In this document: positions 45,971-56,718 of the stretch, in pieces
How positions within the stretch are numbered: the stretch's first letter is position 1
Layout of the letters: each line of letters opens with the position of its first letter
NCBI GenBank assembly: GCA_030848705.1
Contig: CM061242.1
Span: forward strand, 65,173,064-65,237,063
From: Heracleum sosnowskyi
Lineage: Eukaryota; Streptophyta; Magnoliopsida; Apiales; Apiaceae
Reading direction: 5' to 3'
Length of the DNA stretch: 64,000 nt
Position numbers and translations under genes: made by a program
The notes under the pieces: model-generated
What the model was told of the DNA's origin: nothing
The model's input: the letters and a program-made list of their open reading frames with translations, nothing else
The model's database searches: none

Positions 45971-46069
45971 TGCCATGCGGGGAATGGATATACTTGGGCC
46001 ATTTCCAATGGCAAGTGCTCAAAGAAAATTCTTGATAGTAGCGATCGACTACTTCATCAAGTGGATTGA
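41438..46069 (+). pseudogene. Tat gag-pol, copy 3 (two stops; leads into the integrase core)
   Basis: A TAA at 41771-41773 interrupts gag and a TGA at 43136-43138 falls in the protease active-site loop, just after the Asp-Asn pair. Otherwise RT, RNase H, second RNase H and the integrase zinc finger are open. After the junction with unique sequence a frameshift near 45968 drops the frame before the first integrase Asp (MDILGPFP, read in another frame near 45985), and this frame ends at 46069. A Tat element with a single unit would have read through this point into integrase. Confidence 0.9.
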
Positions 46070-46819
46070 GGCTAATCCATTAGCCAAGATAACCACCAAC
46101 AAGTGATGCACTTCTTCTGGGAAAATGTAATATGCAGATATGGGATTCCACGAATCCTGGTCATGGACAATGGAACTCAATTTAACAACGATGAGTTCAA
46201 GAAGTATTGTGATGAGAATGATATCAAGTTACGCTTCACTTCTGTTGCCCATCCTCAAGCAAATGGGCAGGCTGAGGTTGCTAATCTAATTATCCTGGAT
46301 GGACTGAAGAAAAGAGTTGAACGCTCCAGAAACACTTGGGTAGACGAATTGCTCCCCATACTTTGGGCATATCGCACTACCAGCAAAGTCACCACCGGAG
46401 CAACTCCATTTCTTTTGGCTTATGGAGCAGAGGCAGTGGTTCCGGTGGAAATTACTCACACGTCTCCAAGAGTTGAGGCTAATGAACCAGAAACAAATGA
46501 AGAAGGCTTGAGGCTAGCATTAGATCTAATTGATGAAGTTAGAGACGAGGCAAATGCCAAGATAGTTCAGCATCAGAAACGAGCATCTTTCTACTACAAC
46601 CTAAGGGTTAAAGAAAGGTTTTTTCGACAAGGAGATTTAGTCCTCGGGAAAATTGAGGCATCTGGAGTTGGACAGAAAGGCAAGTTGGCCCCAAATTGGG
46701 AAGGACCTTATCGCGTTAAGAACGTATTTGGTCGAGGCTCATATAAGTTGGAAACCCTGGAAGGGCATGAGGTGCCAAGGACTTGGCATGCCTCCAATTT
46801 GAAAGTTTATTATGTTTAA
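45971..46819 (+). pseudogene. Tat integrase core and C-terminus (frameshifted)
   Basis: The unique right part encodes the integrase catalytic core. The first Asp lies in MDILGPFP. The second Asp lies in VMDNGTQF near 46165 and the Glu in QANGQAE near 46270. A C-terminal region follows with LVLGKIEASG, LAPNWEGPYRV and a TWHASNLKVYYV end at 46819. A one-base loss near 46103 (NK to VMHFF) separates the first Asp from the rest. From 46103 to 46819 the frame is open (238 aa). Being outside the repeated block, this is the only integrase core in the element. Confidence 0.9.
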
Positions 46820-47109
46820 GGTGTTTCCTAAGCGAACTCACTACTAGAAATAAGGTTTGATAAAACCAACCCAAATTTTTAAGCTTGAATATTATGTAAG
46901 GGTTGAACCCATTTTCAAAGTTATGAATTCCATATTCTTATGTTTTCATTATACGAGCAATGCATTCTGATAAGACATGTTAACTAAGCATGCAAAATCA
47001 AGAAAAGCAGGGATAAACTTACTAAAAGTTAAGTTACAATTCAAATTAAAACCCCGAAGGGTGAGTTCAGATAAAACATAAATAAAAGAAATAGCCACGC
47101 AGGGCCAAA
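46820..47109. other. Non-coding region between Tat pol and the antisense ORF
   Basis: About 290 bases with no recognised signal. It is mildly AT-rich and sits between the two converging coding regions. Confidence 0.5.
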
Positions 47110-47923
47110 CTAAGCCATATCATCCTGGGGAGGCTCCTCCTCATTCCCCAAATCTTCCTCTCTAACTGGCTCAGAATCCAGAAAGAGCTCAGTATCATCA
47201 ATGGGCTGAGAAAAGAGATTGGCAGTGTCCATGTTAGCATCCTTGGACGTCCCGGGTAATTCAGGAACGGGAAACTTGTCCAAGGACACTCCTTCAATCT
47301 TCGTCCCTAGCTCCTCAATGATGGATTCCCAACATTCCTTGAAGGTGCTAGGAAAGTTAGCATCATACTCAGCATTAAGGAGGTCGTCAAACTCCTTAGA
47401 TGCTTTGTACTCAGAAATAACATCTTCGCGACCCCTTTGGAGTTGGATCTCTAACTGACGAACCTTCTCCTTCTCAGCCACATACTCCCTCTCGACCTCC
47501 CTAAACCTCTCAAAATTTGAGGTAGAGGAGGCAAAATACATGTCCCTATCCCTCTCGGCTATCGACTTTTCACCTCGAACTGTCTTCAAATTATGAAGAG
47601 CGGCTTGGTGATAAGCGTTAGCCTACAAAAACAAAAGTATATATATATACTTAAGGAATAAACAACTAAAGGAAGGAATAAACAAAAGTGAAAAGTACTT
47701 ACAGAAGCAAGGGCTTGGGCCCCAAGAAGCTCGATTTGGAGATCCTCTGAGGACTCCACAACGTGGGCCATGTCCCTTGGAGTGACCACATTCCTGGACC
47801 ACTCTGCCGCAGCCCTGGAATCACCAACTATGGTATCCCTGTTGATTAAACCCCATTTAACCACAAATGGGTTGGGATCCTCATCAACAAGGATAGGTTG
47901 CTCAGTCAAAAAAGCTGGCACCT
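47110..47923 (-). pseudogene. Antisense ORF of the Tat element, two exons, 5' end cut off by an LTR
   Basis: On the - strand, exon 47703-47923 (73 codons from the Val at the edge) joins exon 47110-47622 in phase 0. The protein is charged and predicted largely helical, with a likely coiled coil (FERFREVEREYVAEKEKVRQ region). It then has a segment with F-x-E-C-W and a V-S-L-D-K-F motif, resembling the antisense ORF of Retand-type Tat elements and related plant transposon proteins. The C-terminus is acidic. The N-terminal part lies beyond the LTR inserted at 47924, outside the window. Function unknown. Confidence 0.7.
47623..47702 (-). other. 80 bp intron in the Tat antisense ORF
   Basis: On the - strand the donor is GTAAGTACTT and the acceptor is TTTTTGTAG, and both sides keep phase 0. 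Without splicing, the upstream frame ends at 47586 in a hydrophobic, low-complexity tail. Confidence 0.7.
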
Positions 47924-50239
47924 TGTAATAACCCCAAATTTTGGACTTAGTTAAAAAAAAAAAAAAAAAATTTGATGAATAGTAAATTTCTGAACCGAAA
48001 ACGATTTTCAGACCACTCTATGTACGAGTCGGGATAATGAACTTTCGAAGTCGTATTAGTGATCTACTATGAAAATGAAGGAATGCAAAAGCTGTCAGAA
48101 TCAGAAAAAAGAGCATTTTCTGTTTTCTCCGAAATTTCACCTATTACTGATGGATTAATCATTATTTAAATATATTGGAGGATTTTAAATTATCAATTCC
48201 ATGGATATGGATTTAGTAAAGTTATTAAGATATCAAGAACGTTTCCGGTAAACTACTTCGATAGAACACTTAAGAAATCCTTGCGAGCGTTCAACGGGAT
48301 TAAAGCGGTAACAGAACAAGGAGACACAAATGAGAGTATATAAATCCCATTTATATTCCAAGATTCAAGCTCGAACCATTTTAATTAAGTATTCGATTGT
48401 TAGGACGAATAGTGAATAGTTACTATTCACTGCGAGAATCGCGTAGAGTTTTATTCGCTATTTTTAGGAAATATTTTCGAATCGTTTCAAGAGAAAACGC
48501 AAAGGAAATTGGACACAACAATTGTTTGAGGATTTAGGCCACACTATTACCTTGGATTGAAACATATAAGTTGTAATAATTGATTTTTATTAGATTAGAA
48601 AGTGAGGAATCCAATTGGTGAAAGAAAGGAGAACTCAAGTGATGAAGGAGCAAGTCAACTACAACATGGGTGATGTTTTAACAACTTTGCCAAAAAGAGG
48701 TATGCATAACCACAACCATACAAGTGTCAAGACCAGATCTAACACTTTAATAAAGTGATATTGATAAGGATTAAGAGATAATATCATTTGGAAAGAACAA
48801 AGTAGCAAGCAAACACTCTCCACTGCCCAGCAGGAACATCAAGGAAAGAAAAATTCATATCTCCACTTCTATCCATCCTTAAATCACCAAATTTTAACCA
48901 TAGCTTCTCCAATCCATGGATAACATTATTTCAAAATTTCATTCTCAACAAAGGAGTGTAGCCTATCCAAATCTCTTCCCCAAGTTGGAGAACCCAATCT
49001 GTCCAGTTTCTGTCCAGCGGAAAGATGGGGCTCAAAACCCTAGCTAGGAAGCTTCAAATTTGATGATATATAACTCAAAAGAAATCTTATGAAGAGAACA
49101 AGGTCTGGTAAATATTTTAGCACCAAACGCTTATTTTTCGATTTGTTATGGATTTTACAAGATGAGGATCAATAGTAACTTTTCATGATTCTTGATTTTG
49201 TTTCTTAAGGATTAAGCTTGTTAAGGTTTGTTCAAAGCTCAAGGAAGGATTATAAACTATTGTTAGTGTATATGAAGCATCAAGGAAGGTATAAACTCTT
49301 GAAACCCTTAGTTATAAATTGATTTATATGGTTAGTTTTAAGTATAGTTTAGTTAGTTTGATTATAAGGATGAATGGTTGATTTTGATGAAAGTATGGTG
49401 TAGTTTTGATGGTGAATAAGTAGATGTTGGTTTTGAATATGGTTGATGATGTTTATGGATTAGTCATGGTGTTGAAGAAATGAGTTTGATGATTGGTTGG
49501 TTGATTATGTAAAGATGATGATTTAAACTTTGGAATCACTAAAACATAGCCGTCGTAATGCCCGATTTTCCTTAACCTTGTTTTGCTTGTGATATTCGAA
49601 CCTAGTAACTTCTTCCCAAGATCACCACGGCCCATTTTTGTGTAGGCCTTAGTTCAAGGTTCGTTTTGGTGCGAAGATCATGTGAATACGATTTACGGTT
49701 TAGGAGAAACATGTGTTTTAGTGTAAGACGTTCGTAAAACCAAACCGTGCCACTTAGTCAACTTTGAGGCTATGATAGAACCACTTAGAGGTCATAATAA
49801 AATGTGAAACTTTGTGATAACATGATAGGTATGTTGAGGAAGACCCTCGAATAGATTTCGTGCTAAAAGGATTAAATCTCAATTTTATAAAAATGTGTGA
49901 GCGAGCATGCTCGAGTAGAAGTTCTTAAGGAGTTAACTTGAAAATGGACTTTGTACTTGAGATAGTATATACTTAGTATGGTGAAAGCGTTTAAGTTATT
50001 AATCTTGAACCTTGTGTTGATTCTAGATTACTGGACCAACCTGAGACTTGTTGCTACTTCGGGATTTCCAGGCAAGTTTTCTCATTCCCTGCTATGTTTT
50101 AAAGTAAAATATTCTGATGATGCATATGCATATGTATTATGCATGCTTTCAAACCTCACATCGTATATAGATGTGATGGTATTAAAAATAATGAGAGGTA
50201 ATACATGCATATGATAGATGCAAGTTTTCGAAACCTATG
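47924..50239 (+). repeat. Tekay-like LTR, left part (interrupted by SIRE-B)
   Basis: The sequence starts TGTAATAACCCCAAATTTTG, a chromovirus-type LTR start, exactly where the Tat antisense ORF stops. The preceding five bases (cacct, 47919-47923) would be the target duplication, but the other end is out of the window. No coding region is seen. SIRE-B is inserted at 50240 and the sequence resumes at 63682. It could be a solo LTR or the 5' LTR of a full element. Confidence 0.6.
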
Positions 50240-51374
50240 TGTTCGGTCCAAAGTATCGTAGAAGGGGGGGGGGGGGTTGAATACGATACTCACAAATAAT
50301 TCAATTTCGTTCGCGGATTAATCTTTCAGTTCTATAACGAAATCAAACACACCAAACCAAATCAAGTTTCAGGGAATATATCTTTTTATAAATATAAACC
50401 TCGAGGGGTGCTACAATTTCTAATCCGTAGATTAGCTTCAATGAGTTTAAGGTTACACAAATACAAAACAATGATCAAATTCTGAGCACTATTAATTCTC
50501 TGATAATTTCTCCGGCTCAGTTCTCTCTCTCAGTAATGTTTCTGTGTAGAATTCCTTAACTGAAGAAGACACTATCTTCTCTCGTATTAATTGTAGACTT
50601 CATTTGAAAAACCATCGAATCAAACTTGAAGAATCAATCCTGGCCGTTGGATCTTCATCAACTTGAAAAACAAAGAATACTTTTCACCTGCTCCATAATT
50701 TAAAAACCATCGAATGGTTTGAAAAACCATCGAATGAAATAAATCAGTTTACCATTCGATAGTTTTTAAAACAAAACTATCGAATGCCAAATTGATTCAT
50801 TTTGGTTTACTTTGAATCACTTTTCATTCCATTCGATAGTTTTCTAAATAGAAAAACTATCGAATCATTTTCTTGTCTTTTGACTTTTAATGATTACTCT
50901 GAGCTCCTGGGTGTTTAAGTAATAGACTGTATCACTTTCTTCTGAGACGATAAAACAATTTGATCTTTTCAGTGCCGTCACCTAGTGCAACTGGTCTGGT
51001 TCACAGATGAATAACACTTGATCAATTCTTCTTTTATGTCAACAATTCAATGCTGCTGATACGTTCCTTGTCGTTCTAGTTGCTTCATTTAAATCACTGG
51101 AATCCCGTGGTACTTAACCCTAAATCATTCACATACTTATGTCGTCTTGAAAGTCTTATTTCTTTTGCTGTCACTGAGGCTTGAACATTTTCATGAACTT
51201 CTTTCCGTGACCTGTTTACGGACTTCAAGAATACATAACGTATTTTGATTTTTTGAGTTTACCTTTTATTCTTTGATTCTGGATTCTTGTGCTTCTGTTA
51301 ATATTATTGTCTGTCTTGTCCTTTGTTGAGTTGTAGTTATCTCTTTTACATCTTATGTTACATTATGCTTTACA
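50240..51374 (-). repeat. SIRE-B 3' LTR (left copy, 1135 bp)
   Basis: On the element strand it starts TGTAAAGC and ends near CCGAACA. A run of 13 G (+ strand, 50264-50276) lies near the end. Several inverted copies of an aaactatcga word lie at 50600-50880. Confidence 0.93.
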
Positions 51375-51385
51375 ATCTCCCCCTA
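51375..51385 (-). other. SIRE-B polypurine tract
   Basis: On the element strand AGGGGGAGAT directly precedes the LTR start TGTAAAGC. Confidence 0.8.
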
Positions 51386-51764
51386 TTTGATTGGATAGAG
51401 TTCGACAAGCAAATACTTCAAGGATAACTCAACTAACTAAGGAAACATTAAACTAATTAAAGTAAGACAGCGTAATAATATTAAATGCATTCTGGATCAG
51501 ATATATATACATTTCCAGATTTCATAAATCAAAAAACAATTAAACTTTAAACAATGAAGTTGCTCCTCTAGTCTGAGCTGATAGTTCTTTTGTTCTTTGC
51601 TTCAATCTTCAGTCCATTCCAATCTCACCTTCTTCAATCATTGGATCGGAGTTAGCAGCTTGATAATCAATCACTGATAGATAGTGCAGTGGTTCTCCAG
51701 GTTTAAGGATTGCTCCTTGGATGTGTCTTCCAATATATTCAACCTCTTGACCCACTCCAGCCCA
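51386..51764. other. SIRE-B region between the 3' ORF and polypurine tract
   Basis: About 380 bases, AT-rich, with no gene or clear signal seen. Confidence 0.5.
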
Positions 51765-54700
51765 TTACCATGCAATGTTAACATCTTTCTTGTTTAGCTT
51801 TGGCATGTTTGGCAGTCTGGTATGCACTTCCAATCCTCTTTCCACTCTTTTCCTATAGTAAGGAACATTCTCCATTAGAAATCTTCTAAGAGTGTCTGCT
51901 GCTTTGTCCTTCTCCGTTGATGAGAATCCAGTGGATCTAAGATACTTCTCAACTGAGATTAGATAGTTTCTTGGGTAGTCCCTCAGTTTGTCCTCAGCCA
52001 AATAGCAGATTCTGAACAAGTCATTCGTCATGAATCTAACCATTGGGGGATCTTCAGTAATCTCTGGACCGACTTTCATCACGATCTCCTTAACATGCTC
52101 ACGGAGCAGTTCATTTAGCCTTGTAGTTCTTTGGATCTTGATGAGTATAGACTGCAATTCTGTATATGTCCTCTGTTCTAAAAACTTAGTGGAAATCACA
52201 AATGTACCTTTCTCCAGAAAACTGATTAATAAGCTCCAGGCACCATTTGCTTTAACCCCAGCATTCAGACAGATTATAGAGCTTCTCAGTGCTTTAAAGT
52301 AAGTCTGATCTTCAAGATTAGCACTTCTGATGTCCTGAATAATAACTTCCACCTCAGCATTGTCGTTGACTTCTAATCCGTCTTCAACTCCGCAAAAGGT
52401 TTTATAAGCCATTTCCCATTCAGTACCATCTTTCTTTACCAGATCTATCATCTTCTTCTTCCTCACTTCATTATACACTTTGCTTCTTCTTCCATAATAT
52501 CCTCCCAGATTGGATGTTCAACGGGCTCTGGATAATATGGCTCATGCTCCTCTTGATTAGTTTGCTCATGCATGACCTCAAATTCCTCTTCACTCTCCTT
52601 CTCTTCTTCTACAAGTTCCTCTATCCAGTACTGTCTGATAGGAATAGCTTCAACTGTCTCCCAAACTCCCCATCCATCCTTAGGCTTCTCTTTCTCCCCT
52701 TCTCCAACTTTCTCCCCCTTAGTTGAGGAATCCTCGATAAAAGCATCCTCAGCATAAAAGGTAGTAGAAGGATCAGGTTGCTGATTTGAAGGACCAGGTT
52801 GGCCAGTTTGTTGGTTCTTCAGCATAGTCCATATCGACTGTACTCCATCACTTTGATTTTCCATGAAATCTAGCAGATCTTTATTCATCTCTTGCATAGA
52901 AGCCAGCTTCAGGTCAATGTCATCCAATCTGGAGTTGGTAGTCTTCTCAATCTTGTCCAATCTCTGGTTCAGCTTAGACTCCACTCTAGAAAGGGTGTTC
53001 ATTACATCTTTTACCCTAGCTTGACCATCCCGGATAACCATAACGTCTTCTTTCAAAGCTTCTTGTCCTTGTTGCAAAGCATCCACTTCATTCATGAAAC
53101 CATCTTTAAGTTCCTTTACGTCCGTCCTCAACTCGATCAGTTCGTTCATAGCTTCCTTCTTTAAGGAGTCCACTGCCTGCTTCGTACCTGTTATAGTGCC
53201 AGATGCACTGCCAATGACCCTGAATGTTCTTCTGGAATCAGCTGCAGCCAAGTCAACCTTCTCTTAAATAGTCTTTAAAGAAGCATTGGCTTGACTAGAG
53301 GAGATCCCTTGGTCAAAGGAAGGTCGCAGTGGAACCTTGAATAATGGATTTCCTTCTTTGTCACGAACTGTCATCTCCTTGAGGGTAGATTGAACTTGTA
53401 GCTCTCTTTCTGTCGGTAACAGCAAATCATCAATATTAGGTAGGGTTAGGGTGTCACTCCTCACATTTGGCTCTGGGTGTACACTCAACGTTTCTGTCGG
53501 TGTTTGAATCATTTTTCCTTTCCCACTCAGGCCAGGTGTAAGTGTTTTTGTTTCACTCAAATCCTTTGTGATGATTGTACCTGCAGAAGAAAACACCGTA
53601 GCCATCCTTAAGGAGGTCACCAGTGGTGCAATGGGGCTTCGCAAGTCCCCGTCCTTGGTTAAACCAAGTTGCTGATCATCCTTAGATGATATATCCTTTG
53701 TAGGATCTAGAGTTTGAATCTCTAGGGGGTTAGAAATAGGCTCTTTTAACAGCAGAGATCCCGAATCTTCCCCGATAGTCTGTGAAGACTTTACCTCAGT
53801 TGACTCCTCAATAATAATTGATTCATTGTCAAAGAGTTGCCGATATGCACCTACGTCAGACCCTTTACCCGCAGGATCCAGATATGTTCCATCTGGGGAG
53901 GTAGACAATGACCCTTTAGATTGTGCATTTAGGTCAAAGCCTTCTCTCGACGTCTGTGAAGACCCTTGGTTCTTAGAACCTTCAACCAGTGAACCTGACC
54001 GTAATATGGTCGGAACACCAGTTGCTTCCGTCAATTCTTCCTTACCTGATTGAGCTAATGGTTCAGATATAGATTTCGTTAGCGTAGCCCAATCAGCATC
54101 AGAAAAATCAATAAAGGGCGCTTTGGAAGTTTGAAATAAAGTATCAACAGTTGCCTCGGTTTCTATTCGTCTCCTTTTAGAGGAAGGCAGAGCTGCTGTT
54201 GAAGGGTGTATCTCCTTATGTGGTGCTGCTAAGGCACTATCTCCCTCTACACTCACGGATGTCTGAATATTGGGTATAGGAGGGGAAGGAGGTTCGTTTA
54301 TTGTTTCATTTGGCTCTTCCAAAGGCTCTTCGACCGTGGTTAGAGGTTGTGGGTTTACAATCTCCTGGTCAGGAATGGCCACTAAGGGCTCTGGATCAAC
54401 ATCCATAGGTTGTGGTTCAGGAGCCAGTTCAGGTTCAGGAATGTTACCTTGATTTACCTGTTCCCCTGGGGGTAGAAGTGGTAGGGGCACCGTTCTTAAA
54501 TATTCAGTGAGAACAGTGGGTACCCCTGGAAGATAGTTGTTCTTCCTTATCAGAGCGGTTATGGCATTGCTCTTCATCTTCATACACTCCATGGTCTCCT
54601 CTTCGGCAAATGTCTCGCGCTCATCATCTGTTAAGATATCATTGAGAATTAGCTGTAGGAACCTAGGATAGAAACAAAGCACATCGTCATCTATGCTTGT

Positions 54701-55279
54701 TCTTTCATCCAGTGGTCCCATGCATATGATTACTTGATCAATCAGTAACCGTCCAATGTTAATATGCCTATTGTTGGCAATGGCAAACCCTATCTTTTGA
54801 AGGAATAAGGGAATACCATGCAGATTTGTTAGCTTGGCAGTATGGATTAGGGTATGAAAGAAAAAGTTCCATGCCTTTGGCAAGTAATGCTTCAGAAACT
54901 CTCCCACAAAGAAGTTAGGTTGTTGACTTCTAATGAGAGTGAAGAAAGCATGTATCTCCTCAGTTGTGGGATCCGGAACAAGGTTTTCTATAGGAAAATG
55001 TAAGATTCGATTAAAATCATGTTCCGTCACCCTTATTGTTCAGCCCCCTGGCACAACAAAACTGAAGGACCTTACGTTATTCTCACTTGTATCCGTGGCG
55101 GTTGTGTACAACGCAGTCAATTGATCGATGCAAAGGACCACGGGAGTACTCACAGCATATGCCACTAATGAACGTGTGTTCAAAAACTCTGCCCATGCAC
55201 GAAACTGTAAGTTCGTTATGGATTGCAAGTTTTGAAACGAGACATGATTAGTTTTGGTAATAATAAATTCTCCAGCCAT
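51765..55279 (-). pseudogene. SIRE-B 3' ORF, large protein of unknown function (two stops, one frameshift)
   Basis: It starts at MAGEFIITKT (55279). TGA at 55040-55042 and TAA at 53264-53266 interrupt the frame, and a shift near 52470 moves the last part (to 51765) into another frame. The N-terminal region has W-N-F-F-F-H-T and L-C-F-Y-P-R-F-L-Q-L motifs that parallel SIRE-A. A Pro/Glu-rich stretch follows, then a basic cluster SSKRRRIE (54161-54190), a Ser/Thr-rich low-complexity region, a long probable coiled coil (about 53160-52850), and a C-terminal helical domain. I see no signal peptide or membrane anchor. Function unknown. Confidence 0.82.
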
Positions 55280-56718
55280 TTTAAAATTTCCCGAAAATTT
55301 AAATAAACCAAAACTAATTTTACTTTTAAATTAATTAATTATTTCTAATTAATCAACCTTGACAGAAAATACGGCCCCTTTTTTCTGAAATACACAAATT
55401 TCGAACAAATGACTTAAGAACCCTAATTGTTAACTTTGGAAAATTCACTTAAAATGCAAGGGAATCAACTGATAAATCAATCTATTTCCTTTGAATAACA
55501 CTGTTAACAAGACTTAGAGTCAAAGAAGTCACTTCGATGGTTTTCTTTTAAAACCAAGAACAAAACACCTCAATTGACCACAAAACACACAAAGTTTCAC
55601 TGTTAAATGAATTCAGTGTGGTAAATAGTCAATTTGCACGGTTAAAACTCAAGAATCTGTCGAAGTTTCAGTTTTTGTTTGTGTATGTATTTGTAAGTAT
55701 ATAAACTCGGCTTTTGCTTTTCTTGAAGATGAGAAATGATAAAGAAAAAGACTAAGTCATGTTTTTATACTTTAGAAACTGACAGGGGTATATCTGTCCT
55801 TTTACTTTCGATAGATTTTAAATGAACTACCGATAGTTTTCTCAAAGGGGCAAAAAGGTCAACTATCCTTCGATGGTTTTTTGAAAAACTATCGAAGAGA
55901 TTTGAAAATCAGAATTTGAAAGGCTTTTCTGAAAACTATCGAAGTCTGTTCTTTTAAAATTCCAAAACTATCGAAGTATTTATTTAGAAAATCTATCGAG
56001 AATTTAAATATTGCATTAGTTAAATTCCATTCGATATATTTTCCCTTGAATTTCAAAATGTATCGAGAATTTAAAATATAGAATTAGTTAAATTCCTTCG
56101 ATATATTTTAAAAAGATTCTCAAAAACTATCGAGAAATGCTTTCGATAGATTTTCTTTTTCCTTTTCAAAAACTATCGAAAATTAAATTCGATAGATTAA
56201 TCTATGTACTTGAAAAACTATCGAATTTCCTAAATTCGATATTTTTTGCTTCTGTCTTCATTTTAAAACCTGTTCATGTTTTAAAAATTAGAATTTTTAT
56301 TTCCTGCCTAGTTTTAATTCTAATAAATCTTTTCAAATTTACCAAAATCAATTCTTAACAGAAAATTCTCAATTTTCTTAGAATAAAATCAATTAATTAT
56401 CATTGAGTGATATTAACCAATTAAAATCTAATCAATTATGCTACATTAATCTACAATGTTAAAAACAAAGCAAATTAATTCAAATTAAATATATGCTAGA
56501 ATATTTAGAACAAATATTAGCACCTAAATAATTTTTAGAATTAATAACTAATTAAATGCCAGAAGATATATCATCCATAATTATGACATAAAATTAGTAC
56601 AAAAATCCTAACTACGAGAATTGCTCCAGAAAATAAATTCACGATTCCTAAGGATATAGCAATTCTTAAACTCATGTATTCACCAGGACTATCTGCAGTT
56701 ACTGACTTCTAATCAAAA
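55280..56718 (-). other. SIRE-B spacer between pol and the 3' ORF, with iterated ctatcga motif
   Basis: This is non-coding and AT-rich. From about 55800 to 56240 it is dense with ctatcga and tcgatag words in both orientations, able to form many short hairpins. The same words occur in the LTRs. The rest holds nothing I recognise. Confidence 0.75.

Larger units (their letters stand above)
31532..47923 (+). mobile_element. Tat-lineage Ty3-gypsy element with internal triplication (left part; continues beyond the window)
   Basis: A 5' LTR and primer-binding site precede a gag-pol frame containing protease, RT, RNase H, a second archaeal-type RNase H and integrase. The second RNase H is the mark of the Tat lineage. 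An antisense ORF follows pol, as in Retand-type Tat elements. A 4550 bp block is present three times. The 3' end, with its LTR, lies past the insertion at 47924 and out of the window. Confidence 0.88.
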
